From NCBI GenBank assembly GCA_027886175.1, contig JAJNNQ010000003.1, positions 7,908,001 to 7,972,000 on the forward strand: a DNA stretch of 64,000 nt, read 5' to 3'. A program made the translations under genes and the position numbers. The DNA comes from Phylloscopus collybita (lineage: Eukaryota > Chordata > Aves > Passeriformes > Phylloscopidae). Each line of letters begins with the position of its first letter. Position 1 is the first letter of the stretch. Shown here piece after piece: positions 23,329 to 34,354 of the stretch. A model generated the notes under the pieces. The model made no database searches. It saw nothing but the letters and a program-made list of their open reading frames with translations, and was not told the DNA's origin.

Positions 23329-25171
23329 GCATAGTCTTCTTTTGGTACTAGATTAATGTGTCTAAAGTTAAGCAGGATAGAGAAATTTTTAAAAACACTT
23401 AATGTTAGGACTTCTGCTGACCTAAATGAGAGAAGATCTTGGACAGCACTGAAGACTTTAGAAAACCCTGGGGTTTGTGTACAGGTCATCAAATCCTTAA
23501 CTGCACACTAAACCAGTCTTCCAGTTTTAAAACTGATTAATTTCTTGTTTCACAGACCAGACTGAATACCCTTTGAAATTTATGGAAAAAGTTCTGATGA
23601 TTTCAGAAAGCTTCAGATCAATTTTAGAATCAATTTTGTTTTGGATGAACTTGGTTGTTTTGTGCAAAATATCAGGCAAAGGGGATTAGAACTCAGTGTG
23701 TCAATTGGTACCAGTTACACCTTTTAAATTTGTGTCCTTCAGAATGGAATTATTTTTGCTCTGAAATTTAAAATAAGGGTAGGGGTTTTTCTGAGATACA
23801 GATACAAATTAAATTCAGCATTTTTTTACTGCACATAGTCTTTATAATTTATTCCACTACTTCTGATGTTATTGAGGGACACATAATCTCAGAGAAATAT
23901 TTCTCCAGTAGATGAATATTATTGAGGCTGAAATAGAAGTTAACTTCAGGAAATGTGTTTTGTGGTTCACAGTGTTTAATTCAGTGCAACACATCTGGCT
24001 ATAACGACTTGTTTTCCTGCATGTTTTGGATTTTTGTTCTCAGTTGTGGTGTGAGTAGAGGGAGGAGACATTAGGCAAAATGTTTTTCCTTGAAGTGCAG
24101 TATTGAGGTGTGCAGCAATCCCCTGTCCTGCCTGGTCAGTCCCAGGCTGGCCTCAGCCTCATGGTATACTTCCAAATTAATGCCAAGGAAACTGTTGTTG
24201 TTCTTGGTTTTGCTACCTGTGAAATTCAGTATTGGGCTGGTAAGCATTTGATTTCACCTAATCCAACAGGGAAACCACGATGTCACTTAGGTGGACTTTG
24301 CAAAACACTCTGGGTACAACAAGGATCTGCCAAAGCCTCTTCTTGCTTCAATCTCTACAAATAAAGAGCCAGGTTCTGTAGGAGTGCCATGTAAAAAGCT
24401 CAGTGTTTCCTTGGCTCACACACTAAGAACAGATGCTTAATATTGACTAGATACATTTGCTTTTATTGGAATTACATTACTGTGTATTCATGCAACTTCT
24501 CCAAAAGAGACATTTTCCCCCGTGTGTTGTGTTTAAATATTTTCCAGTTAGCAATCTCATAATACTCTTTACAAAAGAAAATAATTTCATAGCAGAATAG
24601 ACACATCCTGAAGATATCATGTCTTACAGGAGGACTGGTCCTTCATTAGTGCCGCAGTGGAATTCAGGTTTGCTAACAAAGCAGAATGTGCCCACGATAT
24701 TAATGTAGTGTGATCAGCCACTTGATGAGGGAATAATTCATAGGCATGCACTAACAAGGCTTTGACTGAGCTTTGCTCACCCTTTTAAAGGAAGACAGGG
24801 CTGTTGTTTTGGGGTTCAGTCCTGGCCCTTCTGAAGGCATGAGGATTATATTGTCTCTTTGAGGTGTATAACAATGAGAGCACTGCCTCTTCCTGACAGG
24901 CCCTGTGCTATGCCTCTGTTAGAAAACAGAGCTCAGAGGTCTACCAAAAAGCCCACTGTGCCTGGATATATCAGACAATGAAAAACGGAATTAATAGAAT
25001 CTGACACAGTTTTATTCTAGCTGCATGTTTTCCTTACTTAAATATATTTTTCCTTCTCTTGTCAACAGATTACTTGGTGCTCTTTTCAGAAACAGAAAAG
25101 TTGCAAAACCAAAACAAAAGCTCTGAAGATATTGGGTTAAGGATTTTTTTCATTTCCCTATAATTCTGTGG

Positions 25172-25215
<44 letters not shown>
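25172..25215 (+). repeat. Poly-A run, 44 bases
   Basis: Unbroken A run followed by G-interrupted A words to about 25222. The preceding sequence (25050-25171) does not match a recognised processed gene or SINE, and no target-site duplication could be identified, so its origin is open. The run length may be inexact in the assembly. Confidence 0.9.
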
Positions 25216-25217
<2 letters not shown>

Positions 25218-26220
25218 AAAAGATACCATATGAAATGTCAGACAGTCTGAAGCACTGCTGGCAGAGTTAAGAAAGTGATTCTCTGACAAAAGAAACCTGG
25301 TTGTCTTTGACTATCCATTTGAACATGCAGGCCTGCCTGCAAGCCCAAACTAGAATTCTTGTCCAAATTTTGGGAGTGCTTGGATTCTGCTTTTTGGGGT
25401 TGATCTTGTATTGACGCATGAATTAATAACTAAATTGGTACCTACATCTGTCTTTCTGTGCAAAATACTTGGGTTGCTTGAAGCTAGAGTTTTGACCTTG
25501 GATTGCAGAGTATCTCACTTGGACATAAGAAACAGTTGTTGGGTTTCTTATTCCAGAATCATATTGGCCCCAGCTGAATGCTCAGTCTCTGGGCATGAGT
25601 CTTCTGTTTGGAGATGAAGGCTTAGGCAAAGGAAATTTACTCAATTTTTAGTGCTCAGCTGGCACTATCTGGGGTGAAACTCCAAATCTCCTGGCATGTT
25701 TTGCTGCTGACTTCAGCCTGGCCAGGTTTTTCCCTGTCTCATATTTTTGTGCTGCCCAAACAGCTGCTCACCTGGAAAGGGAGTAGGCAAAGGTTCCCTT
25801 TCATGTTTTGGATTCTGTGTTTTTCTAAGGCATATTCTCAGCCTGGATTCAGTGAGTTATGAACTGTCGAATAGTGCAGAATATCTGTGGCACCAGCTAT
25901 AATGGTCTGTCCTCAGATCTCCCTTTCCTTTTCCAGAAAGCCCTGCAAACAGAGTCTGGAAACCAAACAAAATCCACCAGTCAGACAAGACAGAGAATCC
26001 TGTAGCAATAGCAGTAGTAGAGCAATTATGGTAAGCCTTTAACTAGCTACAGAGTGAACATTTTACATTCCTAAATCTGCCATAATGCAAAATAATCTGT
26101 TTATATTAGGAAAGACATTGCATTCTGCTCACTCATCCCTTCCCAGGCTTGTCTGCACAGAACTAGGTTTCCATAACTCATAATGGTAAAACACACAGTT
26201 GTCAAAACCTTAGGACTTGG

Positions 26221-26304
26221 TGGGGTTTTTTTTTTGTTTGTTTTTGTTTTTGTTTTTGGTTTTTGGTTGTTTGTTTTTGTTTTTGTTTTTGTTTTTGTTT
26301 TTTT
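26221..26304 (+). repeat. T/G low-complexity tract, GTTTTT-type
   Basis: Starts with a TGGGG word and a T10 run, then repeats GTTTG and GTTTTT words, ending in T7. Strand-asymmetric and nearly free of A and C. It resembles the tracts at 13.9, 16.2 and 33.3 kb in the same orientation. Confidence 0.85.
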
Positions 26305-27182
26305 ACTATTGCCCCAGCTGCACTTTGCACTTTTTTTATAGCCAAAGGCTCTCTTATTGCTCCTTTAATGAAGAGACATATTGAGATAATCTGGAGCTTG
26401 GTGCTCATCCCATGAGCCACAGGATCGCCCCTCAGCTGCTGGACTCTCTTCCCAATTGTCACATGTGGCCTTGAAGCTGTTTTCCTCAGCAGCATTTGAC
26501 AGAGTTCAGACATTCTGGCCTCACAGGCAACCCACTCACCCTGCTTTGGTGCCATTCTGTCTACAGCTTACCAGTAACTTCTGTTGATGCCCGTTGGGAT
26601 CTGACACAGGAGGCCTCCAAGTCAGAAACATCTCTGCTTTCTTCCCAGCCCTATTTAAACAAGACCATTTCAGCAGGTGACCATTCCACCTGATGGATGC
26701 CATAAAGCAGGTCAGATTTAATATTTTGAATAAACTGATTTTAGAATTAAATTTAGCAATAGCATTTCACTAATGAAGTGCTCACTTGCAGAGTTCCAAA
26801 CACAGTGCAGGAATTTAGTGGGTCTTTTTATAACCACGGGCTTGCCTCTAACTACAATTATAAATAGCTGAATTCTTATCTGGTTAAAGGGAGTTGGATT
26901 GTGCCCTGAACTAGATGCCAAGTTTCAAGAGCTTTCAGAAATCGGATTTAGATCAGATGAAGCCTTAAGAAGCTAAATGTTTGGATGAACCACATGTTTT
27001 CAAAAAAACCCCAAACCTTCTCACTGGGTTTTTTTCCCCCTTATAATCTTCTAATATCGCAAATTCACTGCTGGCTGTCTTCTGTGTGAAGCAGGGTAAT
27101 ATATGCATGAGTAGCTTTAAGCTTGTGACTGGTTCCATTGAAGGGTTAAATTTTTGTGCATTGTTAAGTTCTCTCTATTCGA

Positions 27183-27265
27183 TTGCCATTCCAGAGCCCA
27201 ATCCCACATTCCTGAGCAGCCAAATTTCCCCTGGAAGTCAGTGGGAAGTTTTCAGGTGCATAGCA
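27183..27265 (-). repeat. Fossil copy of an amniote interspersed repeat
   Basis: GGAAGTCAGTGGGAAGTT (27233-27250) is nearly the reverse complement of 9634-9650. Upstream, GAGCCCAATCCCACATTCCTGAG fits the rest of the same old repeat. An 80-codon open frame (27086-27328) runs through it and so is unlikely to be coding. Confidence 0.42.
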
Positions 27266-27735
27266 ATGGACTACAAAGCAGAGTTTCTTGAGAAACAGGG
27301 GACTCACCATTTTCAAACAAAAATCTAGTCACCTTGAAAGCGACCTCTGTGCTCTCTCTCAGCCAGAAGCATTGAAAGAAAACCTTCATTTGTATTTATC
27401 CTCTAACACTGAGTGAAACAAGCATTGCATACCCATCGAAGAAAACACTTAAAAATAGATTGAAAAATGCCTAAACTTGGAATGTTTAAATATTTTTGTC
27501 CCTTCCCTTCAGTGAGGCATATTTTTTTAAATAAACGCAGGTAGGCAATTATTACAAATTGTTGCAAGTAGTACTTATTCGAGAGAAAAGTGGAGTTCCC
27601 TTCTATTTCTCTCCCCATTTCCCCCCTGTGATTCCCAGTTTCAGCTCTTCCCCAAAAGTCATTTGGGCAGGGTGCCTGTGAGCAGCACTGAATATAAAGA
27701 AAGGAAGCAGTCCAAGTGTAAGTTTCCTTTGCCTT
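27266..27735. other. Noncoding stretch, nothing recognised
   Basis: A 133-codon minus frame (27403-27804) spans this stretch and runs into the next candidate element. It has no visible domain, and no splice context was found. Treated as chance. Confidence 0.4.
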
Positions 27736-28265
27736 ATGCCCCATATTATTCCTTATTTGTTGTGCTAATTCAGCAGCGTAATTCCCAAATACAGCCTCCT
27801 TCAATTGTTTTGATGAGAACTGCTAACTCAGTGCAGACTATTTTTAATGAGCTCTGCAACCCAAAGAGTCAGAAATTTACGGCGTGAAGGCTCCATGCAC
27901 TAACTGTTTAATGATACGGCCGTTTATTGAAGTCCCAGTACTATTAAAAAAAAAAAAAAAGTTACTAATTTCTGCGATGTGATTAAAATTTGTTTCTCAA
28001 ACCGTAAAGCGGAGTGTGCAAGTTAAGCAGGCGGGCGCCCGTGTCCTTTGTCCTGGCGCCTTTGGGGACGATGTGGTAGTGCCCTCTAGTGCCACATCCC
28101 GACAAGTATTCCACCGAGCACAATGCAGGACTTTGTTCCACTTCCTGACGGTTCTTTCTTTTGGACTCTATTTTGGGACGAAATTGATTTATGTCTAAAT
28201 ATTTCCAAAGCTAACATCTAGTGAAGGCGTCGCAGTCCCAAAAATAATACGTTTTCCCATACTTT
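27736..28265. promoter_or_regulatory. Candidate conserved element with a CTCF-type site
   Basis: Non-repetitive sequence interrupted only by an A15 run at 27946-27960. CpGs are retained on both sides (27878-27925 and 28000-28110), unusual for the AT-rich surroundings. The second half holds a strong CTCF-type motif on the minus strand. This combination suits a boundary or loop-anchor element beside an enhancer. A 60-codon frame at 28016-28198 has no recognisable product. Confidence 0.42.
28077..28095 (-). promoter_or_regulatory. CTCF-type binding motif
   Basis: Read on the minus strand the 19-mer is GTGGCACTAGAGGGCACTA. Its core GCACTAGAGGGC fits the vertebrate core CCASYAGRKGGC at 11 of 12 positions, and the downstream RSYR flank also fits. 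The motif orientation (minus) predicts the direction of loop extrusion blocking if occupied. Confidence 0.55.
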
Positions 28266-29030
28266 TTAGAATCAGTGGGAGTTTTTTTTTTTCACCTTTC
28301 AACTACTGTATTAAACAAATGAGCTGTGGTTAAACATTTCAAAGAAGCAGAATTTTTATTTTTGCTCTTCTGCGTTACTTGTGCCAGCAGGGTTTTGCAT
28401 GGCTGAAGCCTTACAAAGTCAGTAGTTGGAGGCTTCATCCAGTTCCCAGGGAATTTAGTACCCAAGTTCTCATTAGACTTCCACAGGAGCAGGATTGGGT
28501 TCACTGAATAGTCATACACAATTAAAAGATAAACAGTCAGCCTGAAATGTTACCGAAACTTTTAGCTTCCTCTGCTCAGGAAACAGGGGCGTTTAGAAAT
28601 GTTCAGGGAAAAAACAAACAAACAAACAAACAAAGGAAAAAGAAAGAAGAGAAATCTATGCTAATTGTAGAAAATTTCAGAAGATGCACAAAATATCTAT
28701 ACCTTTGTTGCTGTCAAAGAATAGCTTCTCTCTGTGTTCTCCTACACACATTTTATCATCTCTTTGTGGCCATAACAATAACATATTGGAATATGACCAA
28801 ATCAGTGACCTGCTTCATTCAGGGATTGGCTGGTTTTGGGCATTTTTCTGTAGCAATGAAATCAGTGAACTATAGTTTGCCTACAATGTACAGGGGATTT
28901 TGTGCATGCCATAGTACACACTAATAATATAGCATTTTTTCCCTTATATTCTGTAATGAGAATAGATCCACCATTGTTAATGCTGTAGTTTGTGGTCTGA
29001 GTACTCCTGCTGTTACTGTTAGTTATATTG
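28266..29030. other. Noncoding stretch with an AAAC microsatellite
   Basis: A short (AAAC)n run lies at 28612-28634. The 125-codon frame at 28547-28924 reads through it and has no domain. Nothing else is recognised. Confidence 0.45.
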
Positions 29031-29100
29031 AAATAGCACTAAGGAGCCTTATTCAGAGCCAGATGTGCTTGGTGCTGTACAAATATGAAAAAAAGAGGAA
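29031..29100 (+). repeat. Old amniote interspersed repeat fragment
   Basis: The order TAGCACTAAGGAGCC, then AGAGCCAG, GTGCTTGGTGCTGTACAAAT and an A-rich end matches a repeat abundant in turtles and crocodilians ('tagcacctaggagcc ... gtgctaggcgctgtacaaacacagaacaaaaag'). The match is by memory, and I do not give a family name. Confidence 0.5.
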
Positions 29101-30844
29101 AGAGTAGAATCTATAAAGTTAGTTTATCTCTTGAATATTTAGTTTCATTTAAATATCAAACTTCCTGTGCCATAAACAAACAAAAAGTCATCCTGTTAAC
29201 TGATGCATTAAAGAGGTTAGATCCTGTATTTCTTCTGTGATGGGGAGGGGGGCGAAAGGGGAAGTGATGCTATTGACCTATATAAGTGCTATTCAAAGTG
29301 AGCAAAAGTTAGCCTAAGAAAAGCTGAAATGTTCTGCGTGATCCTCTTCACATGGAAAGGTCAGGAGGTGGAGAGTGAAAATCAGGAGAAAAAGATGTGA
29401 TTAAAATGAGGTTTTATTTTTGTTTCAGGTTAGGGGAGTGGGAGCTGATTGAACATATTAGACATGAGAGCAGAGTAAGAGACATATCCCTCAGTGGCAG
29501 GGTTATCCATGTAACCCAAAGACCCTTTTTATTTAAAAAGCTATTGCTTGTGATCTTTTCCAAAGAGGGAATCAATAAATGCCCACCAAAGTTATTCTTT
29601 TGGTCAAAATGATAAATGAACATTGAAGTACTATAAATTGGTAGCAACCAGAGTAGTGATACTGGAATTCAACAAGAAAACCAATAAGAGAAAATCAACA
29701 CTGAGACCCTCCTGGCTCTGCCATTGCTGCTGAAATTCTTAGAAATGACCCAAATATTTGGCGCATGAAATGATTAAAAAAAAAAGAAAAAAGCTAATTG
29801 CTTTGCTTTTTTTTCCCCTCATTGGAATTAAACCTTAAAGTAACAAGTCCTGTCTCCTTCCAACATCTGTAGTTTGTATGTCCAGTGAGCCTTCAACACA
29901 ATCATCATTGCCTGAGTGCACAGCATCTGGAGTCAGCCCTGACACCCACCCACACAGAGGACTTTGGCAACACAGGAGGTGGGAACAGGCACCAGTATCC
30001 CCCAGTACCCTCCTGTGCTCAGGGAACACTGCTCAGGCTTGAATTCTGCTCCTGAGTTACAAATGGCCCCAGTGATCCACAGACTCTGTGCTACCACCAA
30101 ATCCAGAAAACACAGGGCAAAGCACATAATTTTCCCACGTACCACTACCTAGAGAAACAACTCCTTGTGTTTCCTGGATATGGCAATATCTTCGCTTAGA
30201 ACATGCTGATTTTCATACAAAAGATGTAGAATCCCCGAAATTATAAAAGTTGCTCTTTAGTCCTTTTCTCTTTTGACTTTTAAAAAGGCAAGCTGTATTT
30301 CCAGCCAGGTTTTCATTTAAAATAACCTTCTCATTCAAAACCTCACCTGTAACTTTATCCCAGTGGTAACTCTTACCTGCCATACTAGCCCTAGGCCCTT
30401 GTAGCACTTGACATCATCTCTTGGACAGGTTACAGAGCCTATTGAGACAGTTGTTAGAAGCAGATTTACTCTGCAATGTGGAGCCAACCACAGAAGAAAA
30501 TTAGTGCATTTATCTGTCAGCATTAGGCTAGATTATCAATCCAGTACACTAGTCACAGGATCTGGTTTTTCTTTCTCTGGGGAAGTGAAATTGATATAGA
30601 GGTAGGCAGTAAAGGTGCCAGTTATAAACAGGACATTAGCATGAGAAAGTAGGAAAATGGCTACTTTTGGGCAACAGTCCTTTTTTACGTTTAAGTATAG
30701 GTTTGACATGTAGGTTTTCTTCCTCATAAGTAGACTTTGTAAAAAGAGTGTCAAAATTCCTTCCTTCAAGCTTTTTAGCTTTGTTTTTCCTACAAAATAA
30801 AGTTCTGAATTCTGTTCTGATCCTGAAAAAAATGGGCAAAATCC

Positions 30845-30871
30845 CCCTCTCTCCCTCTCTCTCTCTCTCTT
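30845..30871 (+). repeat. CT microsatellite
   Basis: Interrupted CCCTCTCTCCCTCTCTCTCT-type run followed by T5. Simple sequence repeat. Confidence 0.85.
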
Positions 30872-31032
30872 TTTAAAAATAAAGGTGTGGTAATCAATTT
30901 CAAGATTCTGAAAAGAATAAAAGTTTTCCCAGTCAAGCAAGACTCTGTAGGACAATGAGAAAATTAGCTAATTTTCCTGGTCATACATCATCCATGACCA
31001 AATTGCAATTTTTTTTTTGATGGATAAGACTG

Positions 31033-31086
31033 CATATATATACAGTATATATATGTATATACAGTATATATACAGTAATGTACAGA
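31033..31086. repeat. Compound AT microsatellite with TATATACAGTA units
   Basis: The unit TATATACAGTA recurs three times among TA and TGTA words. The array is nearly self-complementary and could form cruciforms. Confidence 0.8.
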
Positions 31087-32467
31087 TGTCCCCATCCCAA
31101 ATCACTGCCCTGTTTGCTGGATGATGGACATACAGCCTCCTGAACAGCTAATAAAGATTTTGCTCTGGGGAACAGCAAACTCAATTGGGGAATTGTTGTG
31201 TTTTAGGTCTTTTGCCATACCTGCAAAGCATTCTATTACCAAGTCCAGCCAACCCATTGGTATTCCCATTATCCACCCACAATGAACATGCTGCATGGGC
31301 AAGTAGGACAGTTGCTCCCTACAGTTACATTCCATTGCATATGGATGAGTATGAACTGCATGAGAATAGATTTTATATAAACAAGTAGTGAATAGTAATC
31401 CTTTGTCCCTAAACCTCCCTATTTTGTCCCTAAAAAGGATTCCCAAATGCTTTTATGGTTTTGGGCCATCATATTTAGGATATATTTTGTTTTAATCTTT
31501 GTGAGTCCTGGTAGAGTGGCTGCAGAGAAGTGCAGCACTGCCATAAGCAGCAGGATGTCTGGAGTTGGCAGGAGTGGCAGAGTTCTGGGATCAGTTCTCT
31601 GTACAGTCTGGTGTCCCCTGCTGCCTCCTGTGCTCTGGAGGAGCCTCTCCTGAGTGCAAAGGTCTTGAGCAGAACTAGATTTGGTCTGAGGCAGGTAGAG
31701 TGGTGCTGGAGGTTTTGCTGCACGCCTTATATGAAGCAAGCACCACCTCTGGTAGGATTTGTAAACAAGGCTGTTGTTTCTCAAAACATATTAAAAAAAA
31801 AAAATCCCAAGAAGCTGCAAAAAAATTAAGACATTTCAGAGTGTGATATTGGGTGCATAATACCCATAGAATTTCCAAGACACTGAGGCCTTTGCTTTCT
31901 TTGTCCTTCCTCCTTATCTAATTTTATATGAAAGGTAAGACTTGCCCTTATATTTCTAGGTCTGTTCAATTTATAACGGATTGTTCTGGTTGCTGGTACT
32001 ATAGTCCTGACTAAAATGTGAACCTCAAGAAATACCACTTAATCCCAAAAGTGATTTTTTTTTAAAGCTTTTTCTACTTCTGGCTTAAGTACTTAAAGAC
32101 TTTCCTGTAGAAAATATATCAGCCCTTTTCCATGCTGGTTTAAAATTTGCCACACAGAAATTTAAACCTGTGTGAGGTTTAAAATCAATTCCCAAGAATG
32201 ACTGGGTCACCTAAACCTGTTGCTTGCTATTAACAGAAAGTAAGAGCAAATTCATATTAAAATTTCTGCCATAAATTTGCATGAAAAATCATTGATTCTT
32301 GTTTTGCATATTTCACCAGCAGTATAAGTGAGGTTGTTTGCACCAGTTAACATTAGTGACAGGTAACAGTGCATCAAGGTCAGGCCCCAGCTTCTGTAGG
32401 CCTCTAGAGAGGTTTTTTGCTTTAGAAAAAGAAATTCACTTTTTCTTCAAATAGTGCAGGAAGAATA

Positions 32468-32544
32468 ACTATCCCCCTGCATGTGGTTGGAACAAGATGA
32501 TCTTTGAGGTCCCTTCCAACCTAAACTGTTCTACAATTCTGTGA
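32468..32544 (+). mobile_element. CR1 LINE 3'-end fragment (5' truncated)
   Basis: TGTGGTTGGAACAAGATGAT, then CTTTGAGGTCCCTTCCAACC, then TAAACTGTTCTACAATTCTGTGA is the characteristic 3' end of avian CR1 elements, including the final ATTCTGTGA octamer-type unit (only one unit left). The sequence before about 32468 does not match the CR1 body, so this is a very short 5'-truncated copy, as is usual for CR1. Plus-strand orientation. It is the main evidence that the genome is avian. Confidence 0.85.
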
Positions 32545-33268
32545 ATGCATTTTCCTGGCCCATTTTCCTACCATACCCCAGTGGCAAAGAGGACAGAACA
32601 TGGGTGTTTGTTTCTATGAGGGGAGCCCTTGATTTGCACAGGGTAGCAGTGGGGTGGCACATGCTGCCCATGTTCCTGGTGTGTGGGCTGTTTGCTGCTC
32701 ACCACCCACTCTCTGCCTTCCCAGAAACTGAGTTGGAACTGCTGGTAAATTGACTCTGGTGAAAATTCAGAGCTTTTTACTCTGTTACTGTATGTGGCGT
32801 GCAAGTGTTGTTTCACAGACTAACAACACCCTCTTCCCTCTCTCCCAGCAAGGAAAATGCATTGTGTTGGACAAGCACAGGTCAATGTTGCTCTGTCTGT
32901 AGCTCTAATTTTTTGTTTGTGGATCTGCTCCAAGGTACTTGTGCCCTAAAACTACTGCTGCTGAAGAATTAGTGGGAAAATGGAACTGCCTCACCATCTG
33001 AGGCTAATACCTTGGCCTGCAACAGCCAGTTAGAGCAAAAAGCTGCTCACAGAGGAGGAAGGAAAGGAGCACATATGGCATGAGAACAGCCATGCTGCCT
33101 ACAGCAGAAGAGGGGCAGGAAGTCTGAAGTACTGGAAATAATGAATTTATTTTCCTTCCTGCTGTGGCGCTTGGGTTAAATTGCAGAGAATCAATGTGAG
33201 TTAGGTTTCTCTGTGTTGAGAGTCCAGGTGGGCATGTGTGTGCGTGTGCAAGCAGTCAGTGCCCAGCA

Positions 33269-33348
33269 GGTTTGGTTTTTTGTTTGGTGGTGGGGTTTTT
33301 TTGTTGTTTTTGTTTGTTTGTGGTTTTGTTTGTTTGTTTGTTTGTTTC
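33269..33348 (+). repeat. T/G low-complexity tract
   Basis: GGTTTGGTTTTTTG-like start, a GGTGGTGGGG word, then GTTT repeats ending with five perfect units. Same type and orientation as the tracts at 13.9, 16.2 and 26.25 kb. Confidence 0.85.
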
Positions 33349-34314
33349 CTTGGCAGGGAGCTCAGACAGGCTTGGAGGATGGGCAGGTTTATGGGACCTG
33401 TTTGAGTTCATGGTGGGATGGCTCAGGTCTCTGCGAATGTCTCCTTTCAGGGGAGGTTTCCTGTAGCTCGTTACATTCTTGCTGTGAAGGCTCCCCTGAT
33501 TTAGATGCGTGCCCCTACAGATGCAGTCTGTTGGTGATGGAAAACAGCCTGAGGCAAACTGTGGATCCTTACCTGTCTCTGCTGTAACTTTGGGAAATTC
33601 CCTGCTAGACCACTCCTGAGCTCAGAAAACCCTGTACACGTTTGGGCAGAGGTAGAGATTCCAGCTTTTACTTTCAGGGCCTTAGGAACTCTCCTGGACA
33701 TCAGCAGACTCTGACAGCTTATGGAAGACCTCTTCATTTCTGTGCAAGAGGAGTAGCAGTCAGTACTGCCAGGCTTTTGGTCTTTCTTCACTTGGGAAGG
33801 GCAGTTGTTTGAAGAAGGAATTGTCTTTGCTTTTAATATTACTATAGAAAAATGAATTTATTTTTTTTTTTAAGTCTTTGGCAGGCAAAAGACTGCAGAG
33901 CAGGTAAAGGCTAACAAGGTCCCTGTCTGTTGCCTAACACTGCTGCAGTAAAACAGGAAAACCTCTTGGTAAGGCACAAGGAACCCCGTGGTGCTGTTTG
34001 ATATGGGAAATACTTCCAAATCTTTGCACATTTTTTTCAAATGGTTTGCTTTTGTTTTGCATGTAAGAAGGAAAATCCTAGAAGCAACTTAAGAGGAATC
34101 AGTGCACAAGTCTTACTTTCTCTCCCTCACCAGGTGAATCTTCTCAGTGTCTTTCACTGCCCCAGCAGCAAAATGGTGTCTTTCAGCAAAGTGAAAGACA
34201 GCTTTTCTTTCATTAACAAGCTGCCACAGTCTTGGTCCAAACTCTTCATATAGAATTCCAGTATTTTCACTGTCCTACACTGTGTGTGCTTTTCATAGGC
34301 AACTTTTATGCTTT

Positions 34315-34318
<4 letters not shown>

Positions 34319-34351
<33 letters not shown>
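34319..34351 (+). repeat. (TA)n microsatellite, about 15 units
   Basis: Perfect TA dinucleotide run. It produces spurious Tyr-Ile open frames in more than one phase. Confidence 0.92.

Positions 34352-34354
<3 letters not shown>

Larger units (their letters stand above)
23329..27180. other. Noncoding stretch with poly-A and T/G tracts
   Basis: No gene or RNA gene recognised. It holds the A44 run near 25.2 kb and the T/G tract near 26.25 kb, listed separately. The 117-codon minus frame at 26202-26555 reads a lysine/glutamine/threonine-rich string from that tract and is not a gene. Confidence 0.45.
29101..32465. other. Noncoding stretch with microsatellites
   Basis: A CT-rich run at 30845-30871 and an AT-rich microsatellite at 31033-31086 are the main features. 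Open frames of 114, 121 and 139 codons on the minus strand (31102-31446, 31419-31784, 30536-30955) show no domains; the last contains an Arg-Glu run coded by the CT microsatellite. Confidence 0.45.

Noticed and set aside
25050..25222. Processed pseudogene ending in a poly-A tail.
   Set aside because: The 120 bases before the A run show no recognisable coding sequence, no well-placed polyadenylation signal, and no target-site duplication could be found.
26202..26555. 117-codon frame with a Lys/Gln/Thr repeat.
   Set aside because: The repeat comes from the GTTTTT tract read on the minus strand; the remainder has no domain.
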